DNA of 64,000 nt from positions 2,868,001 to 2,932,000 of the forward strand of contig JAJKFH010000209.1 in the NCBI GenBank assembly GCA_023333565.1, in the 5' to 3' direction. The translations under genes were made by a program, and so were the position numbers. Source of the stretch: Puffinus mauretanicus (lineage: Eukaryota > Chordata > Aves > Procellariiformes > Procellariidae). This document shows positions 23,501-36,614 of this stretch, in pieces; the stretch's first letter is position 1; each line of letters opens with the position of its first letter. The notes below the pieces were generated by a model. It saw only the letters and a program-made list of their open reading frames with translations. It ran no database searches and was not told the origin of the DNA.

Positions 23501-26500
23501 AATGCTTGTGACCCAAAGACTGCATTGTAGTATTCAGCAGCTGGAAGAACAAAACCAGACGTTGTACTTCTCTTTTTATGTCTTTAGCCACAAAACTAAG
23601 TGTTGTTCTTTTAGCATGGTCCCTTGTATTAATCGTGATTGCTGATGAAGGCCCACAGAGGCAGATTCCTTGATGCATCTTTTTAAAGCTTGAGCCTGGC
23701 TGCTTAGTTATCCTTCATTCAGTTCTCTTTTGTGCTAGAGGTGTTTGTCTAAGCTTGCAGAGAGGTGGCTATAGCCTATGAACTACTTGATTAATTTCAC
23801 TAGATATTCATTCCAAAACCAACGATACTTTTAAATATTAACACTTATGTGCTCATGAAATTATTTAAAGTGTCCCACTAAGAAACTCCTAAGTAACACA
23901 GTGCTCTTTCAGAATAGATGTTTTCAATACTTCCTGTCCATGCTGAAGTGAAGGCACTTACCTTTTTGTTATTTTTAGTGAAGAGATCAATTTTAAGTAT
24001 CTCATGAAGTAAAAATAAGGGGGAACTTTTCCAGTTCCAGAAGCGTGTACTTGAGATAATGATTTTTTTTCTTCTTTGTAGCAACTTGCAAATGGAGATA
24101 GAGGCTTTGAGAATGTGGAGCTGGGTGTCATAGGAAAGAAGAAGAAAATTCCAAGGAGGGTTATTCATTTTGCAAGTGGAGAAACAATGGAAGAATACAG
24201 CACAGATGAAGAGGAAGATGAACAAGAGAAAAAAGACCTGTTGCCGCCTATAGATCCTGTAGGTGTTTTACTTGATAAATTGCTACTTCTGGTTTACTGG
24301 GTAACTACCCACATTTTATACTTTAATTCTTGTGTCACAAATCTGATTTAGTATTTAGTATTAAAGATACCCTTAATTTGATTGGCTCTGGGGACTGAGA
24401 AATCTGTGAGAAGTATTCTGGAGAAGTTTTATCCTGGAGTCCTCCTCCACTAAAGTAGTGCTATTAATTAGAAATGGGTTTAATTTCTTCATGGTTCTAG
24501 TCTGTCCTCTCCAGCATTTTCCCCTCTAATAATACTTGCTTGGTGACTCCTTGATTTCTAGTGTTGTTTAAAAAAACGTGCAGGGAAGGCATTTGTTTCC
24601 TTATGTTTGGTGAGAGTGGAGAGTTGAACCTGTAATTTAGTGTTGCCATACCAGCAACTTGATATAATTAAAAGGAGTATAGAAGGGAAAGAAACAGATG
24701 ACTTGCAGAAATAAAGGAAAACTGGTGTAATTCATGATATATCAAAAACAGGTTTTAAAGGACCTGCCTAGTCCAATGTTCATCTGTCTTGTAAGCTGTT
24801 AAGATGTTGCTTGACCCGTGAATGTAGTCTCCATTTATTGCTCCAAATTCAAGTGGAGTTTCGACAATTAAAGCTGTCTCCAATAGTGTGTATTGTAACT
24901 GCTAAAATACATTTTCCTTTTCGTGAATGATTCTGCATCTATACTTAGAGGTAAAATGAAATATATAATCTGTTTTATTCTGTTGGCGTGCCTGACAATC
25001 TGTTCTGTAGTGATAGTGTATTTGCAAAGCTCGCAGCCGTGCGTGCCAGCACTGGCGGCAGCAGCTGCCCGCCCTCCGACAGTCGGTCCCAGAGAAGGTC
25101 CGCATCCATCTCTTCATCTCTCCACATCCCCAGTCTCATGTTTCTTTTATGACACCCCCATGAACTGGTGTCCAACCACCTCTTTTCTCTACCCTCCTAC
25201 AACTATTCTTACCCCAATAAATTGGGTTTGCAGTCCTATTCCCTGCCTGCCGGCGGGACTCCCTTCCTGGCCCTCTCTGGGCTTGGTTGCCTGTACTGAG
25301 CTGGAGGTGGAGACTCCGAGATCGGCTGGGTCCTTCCTGGCGTGCTGAGTGCGGTCGGGCCGCCGGGAGCCGTGGCTGTGGGCAGCAGCTCGCCCTGCCT
25401 GGCTGCGCGCTGGAGGCAGATGCCGGTGTAGAGCTGCTTGTTCCCACACTTCAGATGCGCGGAAACCGATGCCCTGTTTTCTACTTGACGTTGCTGCTGA
25501 AATGATTTCTGCACCATCATTTGGGAATCTGTGATTAAGAAATGTTGTGGTTGAAGCTCTCTATTTACTGTGCAGTAGTAGGCCCTGTATTTATTTATAT
25601 GCATATCCATCCTGGGAGAGCTTGGCTTTGTTGAAGGGACTGCAGTGACGAGTTTGACTGTCTGCTCATTCTCTTTTAGAAGTGGTGAATCGTAAGGGGT
25701 TTACTTTGGGAAGGACTGCCAATCAGTTCTTTTTTTCCCCTCTGTAAAATTTATTTATCTTGAAGAAAAAAAAAAGTGGTTTGAGGACTGAGCTGCAGTG
25801 AGACTGTGGGAATTCAGCTGGGATTCACAGGTGAAGCTGTTGCATTGGATGGTTTGGATGGATTGGATGGTACGGCTATCTCTTTCTTGCTAGGCAGTTC
25901 TTGTATACAGTGAAAAGTAACATTAGCCTGAGAGCAGGTAGGATATCATCAGTATAAAATACACCTGAAGTTTATCGATTGAAAATAAATGTATTATACT
26001 CACAAACAACGAGTAGATGTTAAGCTACCTTGCTGGCGTTGGGGTTTTTTTCCTCCCTAAGGATCTACTGGAAGAAATGCAAGAACTGTGAAACTTACTG
26101 AATATTATGGTAATGTTCAGGTATCTTCAGAGTTAGATCTATTCCCCTCTATGCAGGTCATGTCAGATATCCATGGATGTGTAAGACATTTTTTCCCAAC
26201 TATAATTAGCAGGGGACCCGATCTGTATAATTTTTTGTGCCATTTCCTCTCAGTAGAAGAGTTCCACTGTGGTGCAGTGATGGAAGGCTCACGAGCCTTG
26301 ATGTGTGTTGTGAGGCCAGAGACATGCACAATGCTGTACAAATGGACACTTAACTAAAGAGCCCTCAAACGTGCACAACAGCCGGGAATGCAGTGTGATC
26401 ATTCTCCTGCTTTCCTAATGCGGATTTTTTTTCTAAATACTAAAAAGTATATTGTATGGCACAGTTAAGATTGCTTTATTCTCCTTTTATAGCTTATGAA

Positions 26501-29500
26501 ATCCTTAATTCTTATGACACTTTTTAATAAAAGGACCTCCCAAACCAGAATAGTTTATTGTGGAGCACAGTATGCCTTACTATGTATTGCTTTTTACCTT
26601 GACAGAATAAACTTGATTAGACCAAGGGTTGCCATTAAGTGAAGTTTAGCTTATCTGCTGCATGGTTTGTGTATCCCAGCTGAGCCAGTCAATTGGAGAA
26701 ATGTTAGTCCAAGCTGAGCTTTGATGTTTTAGCCAACAGCTGCCTTAAAAGTGTTTTTATTGTAGGATTTCTATAAAAGCAATTAAATAGTCAGTTTTCT
26801 GAGACCAGCATGTCTAAAACTTGTTATCTCGGTTGGGATACAAAAAAGTATGTTGCAAGTAATAGCTGTTTCTGGTCCAATTTATTTTTAGAAAAAGCAC
26901 ATTTAGTACTTTGAATAGAAACTTTGCATCATGAAATTTCAAAGCTCAGCTGGTATTGGCATCCTGGCAGCTTCTGAAGTGAGTTTAAGGAAACAAATAT
27001 TTTGCCGTGCTGTAAGGAAACGTCTTCAGTAAGTATCTTGGTTTAATTGTGTTTTCAAGCTAAGCAGACAATGACAATGTGTTTCTTACTAAGCAAAGTA
27101 ACATGTATATATTCTGCTAATATGATAACCAAAGCACTCAGTGTGATGGACTGCTGCCGCTCATAACAAAACAAATTCTCAAAAAGAACTGGGTCTTAAA
27201 TTTTGCTTTGAAACAATGCTTCTGATACTTCGATAGGTCAGCACTCAGTTCATTAACATTCTTGGACTGGAGTGTCCATTCTGTTGTGTTTTGGTTTGTT
27301 TTTTTTTAAGAATGAGTTGAATCCAGAACACAGGGTATGCTTAAAAAATTTTTCCCTGGATTTTTTCGATAATAGCATTCAGTATTACCTGAGTGTTCTC
27401 AAATTAAAATTTAAATGCTTTAATAACATAAATGCTTTAATTTTAACTGAGTTTTCTATTCTGTCCTAAAAGTTAGATGCTTACACTTTATATGTAAATG
27501 TCCTTTTGCTTCAGTCCACCAAAACTTTATTTTGTAGTAATTAAATTTCTCTAACCTGTTCTAGAAGATAATCTTTCTGTTTATCCCTGGAGGGCCACTT
27601 GCTATAAACTCTTTGTTGCATTCACCTATTACATGAGTAGGCAGAAGGTGGAGTGTAAGTCTTTGCAGAACAACTGTAAGCAATATAACCGTTGGTGATA
27701 ACCTTAGAATTCATCCTGAGAATATCTCTGCAAGAAAGCTCCAGAAGAGATTTAATTTTATTAATCTTCAGTGGTTAGAAAGATGGAAACACATTCTTGC
27801 AGGAAGATGATCTTGATATCCTATAGTTAAAAGGAGCTTAACTTCAAATAGCAAAAAGTCCTCTCTTAAGGACCGTTGAACTCTAATTTTCTTTTAAGAA
27901 TTTGGAGATGAGGGAGAAAAATAGTCACTGACCAAGTAATAGCTACTGATAATATGGTAGAAGCTTTTTGATGGAGGATGGTGTGTGTGTTTCTGATCTT
28001 GTTTTTACTGGCTTGTCTTAGATGCCACAGTTTTACAGGGGTTTTTTTGCATACACTGAAGGACCTATTATAGCAATGACCAGTCAATAACTAAACTAAA
28101 GTAAAATGCATCTTGGCACAGTAAACAATGGAAAAGTATCTATTTGGTGGTGTATATTAACTCTTAAATACCCAGTTTGTTTTTTCTTAAATCAGGAAAT
28201 TATTCTTTCCTTCATTTTGCCATTTTCTCTGGCAAAAAGAAACCCAACGTTCTTTGGAAGGTTCAAGTGTTATTAGGGTCTGAAATCTGGCAAAAATAAA
28301 TATAGATGTGGATTGTTTAGGAACATGGTGCACTCAGAAGTTCAAATCATGTTCTGTTGTTGAACCAGAGCCCTCTTGGTTTTATCAATGGTTGAATCCA
28401 TTATGTTTATTCCTACTTAAAATGCAGCACTTGGATTAAAATTGTACGTTAAGAATTTTTGTAATTTAAAACCCAGTTGTAATAACCATGCTATTTTCCA
28501 TTTTAAACAACAAAATAAAGTCAGGATAGCTGGATAGTATAATTAAGCATTGTAGAAACGTACACTAAAGAGACTGATGGCAGGAGAAATGCTGTCCCCT
28601 TATAATAAACCAGTGTCCTGTGTTCATACTACTGCCCCTTGTTTCCAGTCAAGAAATACAGTATTACTGTGTCCTTGCGTTGAATAAAGACTTTAAACAT
28701 TTTAAACATTTTAAACATTAAACATTTAAACATTTTAAACATTTTAAACATTAAGGCTTCTCTGGCCAAAGGAGGTTGACATATAGTATCTGGGTATGTG
28801 GTTCTTGCTGAACGTTAGTAGGACCCAACTTGGTCCCGTTTTCCAGTATTGCTGAATGCATTAAAGCTGCTTCACAGAGTAGGAGTAGTTTGTACTGAGC
28901 CGTTGCCTAACAGCCCTGTTCCTATCACCGAACGGTTCTGGTTTTCTCCAGTACCTCTTCTCACCTCACGTTCGCCATTCCTGCTTCAGTCTCCGAGGTG
29001 CTCTGGGAAACCACCCAAACTTACCCTGAGGAAGTAAGGGGGGGGGGAAAGGAGGATTATTCCTTGGATGTGTTCCCTTGTTCCTGGTTGTTCTTGGTTC
29101 TTACTCTTGTTCTTACTCTTCAAGCCATCTCTTTTCTCCTTGAATTTGTGTGAAGTAGCTTCTCTCATGGTTTTATGTTGCCTTTTGAGACACTTGAAAG
29201 AATGCTCCTTTTTTAAATTGAGGGGACTGGCAAAGCCTTGCTTGGTGGGGGTGAAGAAGTGTCCGGATGGGCTTTGTCAGAAAGCAGAGGTTTCCATGAA
29301 GCTGAACTTAGAAGTGCTTCTAACATACCAAACTGGTTTTTAATTGTGGTGGGGGAACAGTAGAAATAGACAGAACCTCTGTCTGCCGAGCCTCAGATGC
29401 TCCCTGCGTTCGTGTTACCACAAACATGGTAGAATATTCGGCGTCTGAGTTACTTCTGTCACATTGAAGTTCAGCTTGTCTTTTCACTCTTAAATGTTAA

Positions 29501-32500
29501 GGGGGCTCTTGTAGCTTCTTGCTTAGGGCTGCACAGCAGGCCCGTGTTTGTCCTGCGCACTCTGTGAATGCTTTTTAACCTTGTCACCTCGTTATGAAGG
29601 ATTGTACAGAGCCCCGTCAATGCCATTATTTGCACCTGTGGCAACAAGCTTTTCCAGCACTTTTCTTGACTTCTTCAACTGAACAAACTCCGAAATGATT
29701 GTCGTTAGCCTGTCTGCCAACTGAGCGCGTAATCAACAAGCTGGAGGTGCTTTTGTGCAAGCAGGATAGCAGCTGGTTTTGCTTACACTTTTATCTTGGC
29801 AGGACATTTTCCATACCCACTGCCAAAAATATATAGCATCTGGCTTTTTTCAGCCTGCCCAACTTGAGTTTCTGGCTTGACAGACAATTTCTTGCTGCAC
29901 TGATTTGTAGAGGCTGTGCTTGGAAAGCACTGAAGTCTAGTAGCTTGTGTATGTGCGTACTGAGGCTATACCAACTAGTCTCTGGAGCTGTATTATTTAC
30001 CATAATACTGGTTGTCCTGTACAGATACCTGTTAAATAAGATCACAGAAAAGTTTTTAGCAACAAGTTACAAATACATATGTAACTCAGTGGAGCTAATG
30101 GGTTTCATTTAATAAAAGCTGACACTTTTAATTGCTACTTTCCACAAGGAAAGTGCCTCTACAAAGATCGTTACAGTAGAGTAAAGAGCTTGCCTGAATA
30201 CAACAGACTGTTAACTATAAACATGTTTTAGTTCACTCTGAAATTTGAGTTCGCCTTTTCACAAAAGTGAAAGCCTAGAGCTCTTTCCCTGTTAGATTGG
30301 AATCTGCTTTTCCCCTTCTCCTTTTTATTACATGGCTTGTTGTTTTATTTTTTTATTTTTAAAAGAGATACAGCCTCTTTCGTTAGTGAAGAGGATAGCG
30401 TATGTATGCCCATTAATTTCTAAATTTTCTTTAGGTTCCTGTGTGTAAGTATCTCAATTTGTCTGGAGGCTGCAGTACTGCCTCTGAGGCAGTGAATACA
30501 CCATAGTCATGCAAAGGGCAACTCCCCCTCCTTGTCTTCCCGGCCAGTCCTTCCTAAAGAGTCTGTATCCCTCCACTGCAGCACTCCAGTCATGCAAGCC
30601 GTCCACTGCACCTCTGGGATCCCAGCAAGATCCCAGCCCTGCAGCTGCACACAGATCTCTAATTCCTCCTGTTTACTGCCTTAGTGTGCAGGCACTTCGG
30701 AGAGACTTCCTCGCTTACATGCAAGCGCTTGAGGTGACCCCACTTAAGTCCTGTTTTGTTCATTTTGTGTTCCTCGTTGTTCACATCACCCCAGGCCCTT
30801 TACTTGACAGCCTCAGAGCTGCGGTAACTCTCTCCCTCCTTCATGCTTCCTGGTTTTGTTCTTCGGGTGCAATTCCAAATGATAATTCGTATCTGGTTGT
30901 ACATACTTGGAAGCAGCCCTTGCTTTGAAGGTTTGGTTTGGTTTTAAACAGTCTTTTGCAGTTCTCTCATTATTGTAATGAGGGACTACTTGGTTAACCC
31001 ACTTCTCTTCTTGACCTGATGGAATTCAGAACATTACGGAAAAGTCTTTCTAGTTATAGGAGTTACCTTGGGATTGAGTTGGATGCTTGTCATTTCCCAA
31101 GTCTGGGAGTGGGAAACAAAAACCGGTGAAACAAATGTTCCCAGATGTAAAGTGTGGTTATATTTATAACTTACGGTGATACCTTGCTTCATGTATGGTC
31201 TAGACTTATTTTAAAGCAAAAATATTGTGGTAGCTGGCAAACAGGAAACATTGCAGATCTTTCTTCTCAATCTGTTCGAGCTTTTGCATGTGTTATTGTG
31301 TGCCATGAACGTACAGCTATACATATTCATACTACTCTTGTTCTTACAGACAACGCTCACATGGGGACCCTACTTGTGGTTTCACATGCTGCGAGTTGCC
31401 ACATCAACCTTATCAGGTATTGTTTTATTTAATTCTTGGGTAAACCAGTAATGGAATATTGAAAGTCGCTTTGACAGACTGTACATCATTGTTGTGAGCT
31501 ACTGGCCGTTTTTTCAAAAGTATGAATGAACCTGTATTTTAATCTGTGTAGATGTACTCTCTTGCCTCAGGCACTTTTTTTTTTTTATACTTTCAATCAA
31601 CAACTCTTGAATGGAAGAACGAACAGAAAATACCCTTTTCCTGAACAGTTTTTTTTCCCCTTTTTCTCCATATGGAGGTGGGGTGGTATTGGCAAGGGAG
31701 TATATCAGCTTTCTGTTAGGTTTTGTATTAAACCGTTTTGTGTGATGTTATCTGAAAAAAATGTTGTTTGGAGGAACTAAACTGACAGTTTTTATGAAGA
31801 AGACAACTAGAAATTATCCCAAGAACACATCTAGTCTTGTGCTTTACAACAGACTTCTGTGGTTACAAAATAAACAAAAATAAGACTATTGTCAAGAGTC
31901 TTAAACTCACTGCGTAGAAGTTTATTTGACCTGTGGACCTCATAAAATTTTGTTAAGTTTTAAAAATGCTTGTCCTAGTCTGTTCTTCCCAAGGTGTAAA
32001 GTATCTTTATTGTTTTTTTTGACAAATATTGTGGCATTTCTGTCATTGTATACCTCATTTTGAATATTTTTCAAAACTGTTGGAATCTATTCTATTAATT
32101 AACCTATCCTTATTTTTAGAAAGACTTTTTCTCTAGTGTACAGTGTAATTCTATTCCTTGTCATATCTGTTCTTCATACACAAAGGTAGATACTGCTTTC
32201 CTTTTTTCAGGAGTCTTTTTTTGAATTTGAAGATTAGTACTTTCTTCTTCCCACTTCAGTTTTGCCTCTTACATTTGTAATTTGAACTGGTCTTTTGCAC
32301 AGAGCTCTGGAACAGGATATCTATAAAATTAGTTATTGTGAATATTCATTGAAGCAGTCAATTGCTAACTTCTAACTTGTTTTCCCTGAAGATGACTAAC
32401 TCATTTGCATCCTCGGGGCAGATTTGCAATTTGAAGTGCAATATATTTGCACTTCTTGTTTGCCTTTACTGAAGAACCAGTGCTGTAGCCGTCATCATGG

Positions 32501-34274
32501 TAAAGAGACTGACTGACACATGCCCACTTGTTCCATACTTCTGACTGTGCACTACCTGTTTTGGCAAAGTAGCGCTGCATGTAGCCTCCAGCTTGAAAAT
32601 TGAGACAGCTGAAACCTAAATATTTTATTAATCCATTAGTATGCAACACAGAACATTGTTAAAACTGCTACTGACTTGAAGTGTGCATATATCAATAAAT
32701 AACTCTCTAGTTTGCTGGTACCATTAGACTGAAGTGCCAATACAGTTGGTATTTTTATCTCACCTTAATTTTCAGTTAAAGTTCAGTTAAAGGGTAAGCC
32801 TTTAACTGATACCCTAGCAAAACAAATCTAGATCCAAAGCTGAAATGAGTAGAATGCAAACACACACTACCACCATCTAGATTTTCATTGATTTCTGTGG
32901 TGTTCTCCTTTTGTTCGTTCTTTATCTTAAAGAACGATTATTAGTATATTGAGCTAATAATTATATGTAAGTAGATTAGCCTAGCAGATTTTGGTTTTGT
33001 CTTTTGAGTGAAATAGGACTATGGAAAACCATTCAGGAAAGATGATGATACCTTCTAAAATAAAACTGTGCTTAAGAATTTTCTTCTAGATACTAATCAT
33101 ATGTAAACTCTTTATTTTTTAGTGTGTGATTTCCTTGGGGAAAAGATTGCATCTGTTCTGGGGATAAGCACACCAAAATACCAATATGCCATTGATGAGT
33201 ATTACAGAATGAAGAGAGAGGTATGTGTGTGAGATAGGGTTCTTGCACTCCTTTTCTCCCAACTTGCCTTCCCTGGTATTTTAAAAAATTTGTGTTCCAG
33301 CATTAAAATGAAGTTTTAGAACCTCTATTTCAGCTTGCCTTCAGTTTTCATTTGACGCATAATTAACGCTTGCTTATCCATCAGCCTTTTCTTGCCAGCT
33401 CATCAGTCTTAGAACTGGCTGGGTCCTGAGCACTGCTCTATTTGTTTTGCTTGTACAATGCATTTTCAAGTCAACAGTGTGCGAAGGTTGGATGGAGCGG
33501 TTCCTGGACGCTGTAAAGAGGCGGCTGCTAGGAATATACTTTCCAACTCTAGAACTTGTTCAACGAAGTGCTAGGGGTAAATTGAACATGATGTTACCAT
33601 TTGTTCTAAACCATACCTGGAAATGACTGATAGGTAGCCAGTGCTTTATACAAAAAAAACCCCTTAATAATCTTCATTTGGAAGAGATGGGAAACATTTA
33701 AAGCTTTGCTACTTATTTTTTATTTTTGATAGCTCTTTATTATTAAGAGCTGAAAAAGCTTTAGAGAAGGTAGACCTATCACTATTGCTATTGACTAAAA
33801 ACTGCTTATCTAGACATGTGACGCTTTTTCTGTGTTTATTTAACACAGTTTAATTCTTCACTTTTGGTGATTTTTTTTTTTTTTTCTGTAATGAGGATTC
33901 TGGAATATACCTCATCTTATGATCAACTAGTGACCGTTTTCTAGTGGAACAAAGGTCCTTGCCTTGTAATAGGAACTGGTATGCTCTTATGGAAGGACTT
34001 GAGGTGAATGTAAGTAAGTGGTAAATAGTAGCTTACAAATCTGGTTATCTGTTTTTAGGAGGAAGAGGAGGAACAGGAAAACAAGATGTCAGAAGAAGCA
34101 GAAAGACAGCATCAGGAACAGCAGAACAAGCTGCAAGCTGAAGCTCCTGTCCAGACAGACCAGCCTGAAGCAACAGCATGCACTTCATTCGTGAACGTAA
34201 ACTTCGAAAATGAGAGAGATTGCCAGTCTGTTGGGGAAAATGTTAAACAAGATGTAGTTCCTGTCCCTCCTTAA
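19928..34274 (+). CDS. FAM177A1: FAM177A1, complete, 5 coding exons, 214 residues
   Basis: FAM177A1 is a small vertebrate protein reported at the Golgi as a partner of the lipid-transfer protein VPS13B; its biochemical activity is not established. Pieces 19928-20014, 24082-24258, 31350-31416, 33123-33220 and 34059-34274 join in phase to 214 residues (human 213). Exon 1 (1-29) is poorly conserved and Ala-rich. The conserved core runs from GFENVELGVIGKKKK through PRRVIHF.SGETMEEYSTDE, then the hydrophobic/aromatic stretch WGPYLWF at 93-99 and CDFLGEKIASVLGIS at 112-126. An acidic, glutamine-rich probable coiled coil follows (144-175), and the end is SFVNVNFE...VPP. An in-frame TGA at 19841-19843 with no ATG before 19928 supports that start; ATG 20000 is an in-frame alternative giving a shorter N terminus. 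Confidence 0.94.
20015..24081 (+). other. FAM177A1: FAM177A1 intron 1
   Basis: The first 500 bases are CpG island, then AT-rich. No exon or recognisable repeat was found; the open frames at 22132-22563 and 22764-23111 have no family resemblance I can name. Confidence 0.6.
24082..24258 (+). CDS. FAM177A1: FAM177A1 coding exon 2
   Basis: Encodes residues 30-88, the best conserved half of the family domain (VELGVIGKKKKIPRRVIHF...), followed by an acidic Glu/Asp run. 59 codons, phase 0 on both sides. Confidence 0.95.
24259..31349 (+). other. FAM177A1: FAM177A1 intron 2
   Basis: A 7.1 kb intron. It contains a GC-richer block at about 25030-25480, a TGGAT-type repeat at about 25845-25870, and a short tandem array of a TTTTAAACA unit at about 28690-28755. 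A further GC-richer patch is at 30500-30740. No exon was recognised. Confidence 0.6.
28690..28755. repeat. Tandem repeat, unit about TTTTAAACA
   Basis: Roughly seven copies of a 7-9 base unit (TTTAAACA with zero to two extra T) follow one another, so the array differs between copies only in T-run length. It is a minisatellite-like expansion inside FAM177A1 intron 2. Confidence 0.8.
31350..31416 (+). CDS. FAM177A1: FAM177A1 coding exon 3
   Basis: Encodes residues 89-110 (TTLTWGPYLWFHMLRVATS...) plus one base of Val111. Acceptor TCTTACAG, donor CAG|GTATTG. Confidence 0.94.
31417..34058 (+). other. FAM177A1: FAM177A1 introns 3 and 4
   Basis: Introns 31417-33122 and 33221-34058 are AT-rich with several T-runs and no recognised element. 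Confidence 0.6.
33123..33220 (+). CDS. FAM177A1: FAM177A1 coding exon 4
   Basis: Encodes residues 111-143 (VCDFLGEKIASVLGISTPK...YYRMKRE). Donor GAG|GTATGT. Confidence 0.95.
34059..34274 (+). CDS. FAM177A1: FAM177A1 coding exon 5 and stop
   Basis: Encodes residues 144-214, starting with a Glu run, then MSEEAERQHQEQQNK, and ending VVPVPP with TAA at 34272-34274. Confidence 0.95.
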   Translation, partial: EEEEEQENKMSEEAERQHQEQQNKLQAEAPVQTDQPEATACTSFVNVNFENERDCQSVGENVKQDVVPVPP

Positions 34275-34436
34275 GTGTAAAGCTCTGTATAATGTAGGAA
34301 ATAGGAAGTGTCAGGTGTCACAATCTGGCTATAAGAAGCAAGAAAAATAGGATTATACTCGTTCAGTGAAATACAACTTCTAGCATTCTTATTGATCAGG
34401 AGAGAGCTAGGCGGTGTCTGTTCCGTCTGTCTGCCT

Positions 34437-35061
34437 AATAAAGGCTGAGGCATTCTGCCAAATTGGCACTTCGGTTAAAATGAAAATTGCACTACAAACA
34501 TGTGGTCTAAAATTGAATGTGTGAGCTAATTTCTGTGTAAAGCAAGTAAAAATGTCTTTTCTTTGAATTGCTGTGTCTCTAACACCTGTGGATTGCAGAT
34601 GCAACGCTGTTTCCTACTTGTAAACACCTATTTCTGATTTGCACATTGTTTGCAACTGGGCTCTCTATGAATAGATTAATAGGAATGAATATCATGTAAC
34701 TCACAAGTCATTATAATAGCGTCTGACTTCCCCTATTTATTGTCACTATTGTATGCATGTATTTCTTTTCTGTTGTTGTTTAACACAAGAGATAATGTTA
34801 AATTTAGTATTAATTAGATTTAAGGGTCCACTGACTTTTTTTTAATGAAAAAAAAAATTTAAAGGAGGCTGTAAACACGCTTAAGAACTTATTAACAAGT
34901 ACCAGCACTCTTGGAGGCTGCTAGTGCTCAGCTGCTCCATTCAGTGCTGTAGCAAAGTACAGAACTACCATCAGTGTAAGATGTTCTCACGCCAAGTCCA
35001 AGAATTAAGAGACCCACCTGCTTGAATACTTTACATGCTCTGAATGGTCCTGGGAAATAAA
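34437..35061 (+). terminator. FAM177A1: FAM177A1 polyadenylation signals
   Basis: AATAAA at 34437-34442, about 160 bases after the stop, and AATAAA at 35056-35061. Either could be used; transcript data would decide. Confidence 0.6.
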
Positions 35062-36614
35062 CTAAAGCCTTGCTAAATTATACTGAATGCACTGGATACT
35101 GTGTACGGTACCAATCTAGAACCGTGAAAACTTTTTTGGACATAGATTATCTGAGTCAGTGTACTTGATTAACCTAAACAGACTATTTGTTTCATGTTAA
35201 ATTACCAGTAAGGAAGGGATGTGCCACTGCAGATGTTTTCCCCCCCTCTAGCACAGAATACGTAAGTAACTGGAAATCACAAAACCAAACTTACGATTCT
35301 TCCTTTTTCTTAAATAAACAAAACACTTTGTTGCAGTACTGCAACAACAGTAATTTTTATTTTTGTCTAAGTGAAACGCAGGTAGCTCCAGAGCTTTTAA
35401 ATACCAGTTAAGGCTATTTTACAGCAATGACGGCCATTCTACTTGTAGCTTGTAAAAGGTGAATGATTTACTTTGCGACAATCAGATGTCAGTGCCCCAG
35501 TCATTTTCTACAGAGCATCGTTGTAGATAAAGGGGCAGAGAAGCTGCACTAGTTGCCATGTGAAACATTACTTCTGTCCTTGAGATTTCTAAAAAAAAAT
35601 TTAAAAAATAGTCCTCAGTGAAATTTTGTGTTGGGTATCATCCTACGTCCCTGGCCTTGGTCCCACTCCCAACTAACTAAGGAGCCTGAGGTAATACCAG
35701 GGGCCGGGTAAGTTGGCTATTCGTCTCCAGAGTTCAGGTCTGTATTTCAGACAACCCTCTGGCTGAACTAGTGTCCTGTAGAGCACAAATGCCTTCTCCT
35801 CTCATCTGCCCTTAGCATTCCAGCACTACAGAAAGTCTTCTGAGGAAGGTTCAATCATCAGCTCTATTCCATCTGTTTTGGTACTCTGTTCTTTGCCTCT
35901 TTTTGAATTGTAAGACAGAGGGTGCTGACAGCTGTGTAAAATCATTACTTAGCCCTGAACATCTGCAAGGGAGAGCTTGGTTCGACACCTGGGGAATACA
36001 CAGAAAAACAGCTTGTTGGGAGTTCTTATACTGTCAAAGAGAAAGCCTCACATAGCTCAAGTAAAACCTTTACAGCTGAAGGATGCTTTGTTTTCTGCCA
36101 AGAAATCAATGTCAGTTGCGTTGGGTTTTTCCTTCCTCTCCCTATCTGTTGCATCAGAAATGCTCTCACTGCCTTGGGTTTAAACTTCTTTGTATAAAAC
36201 ACTATATTACTCACTGTGCCTTAACTTAATCCTTCCTTCAGTTTTTTGCAAACTATATGAAAGTGGTTACTTTCATAATGGTTTAATTTTTCTGTAAATG
36301 CATTAATTGGTTATTTTATACTTAATATAATTCTTGAACTGGAAGTTGGCTCTGGCTTTTCCTTTAAGACTGTGTGGTCTTTGAAACTCTATGCCTGCAG
36401 GCAGGAACATGTGCCTGTTCACTGTTTTCATCTTTACTGAGTCACACATCCTGGTGGAATGTGGAAGCACGAAAGTTCAAAATACCATACTACCCCTGCC
36501 CCTTCCTTACAATCTCATGTAGTACTTGTTAATGTACTCAATGTGTTCAGCACTACCTCAAACTAATAAATAATCCAGGATCGCAACCACCTCTAGCCTG
36601 GAACTATTGTACTT
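35062..36614. other. Intergenic, FAM177A1 3' side
   Basis: AT-rich sequence with one more AATAAA near 35305 that could extend the FAM177A1 3' UTR. No gene is supported. Confidence 0.5.

Noticed and set aside
24923..25348. 141-codon plus-strand frame with a hydrophobic start, considered as a secreted-protein exon
   Set aside because: No family resemblance; the frame crosses a compositional boundary and lies in an intron without matching splice sites that keep the FAM177A1 frame.
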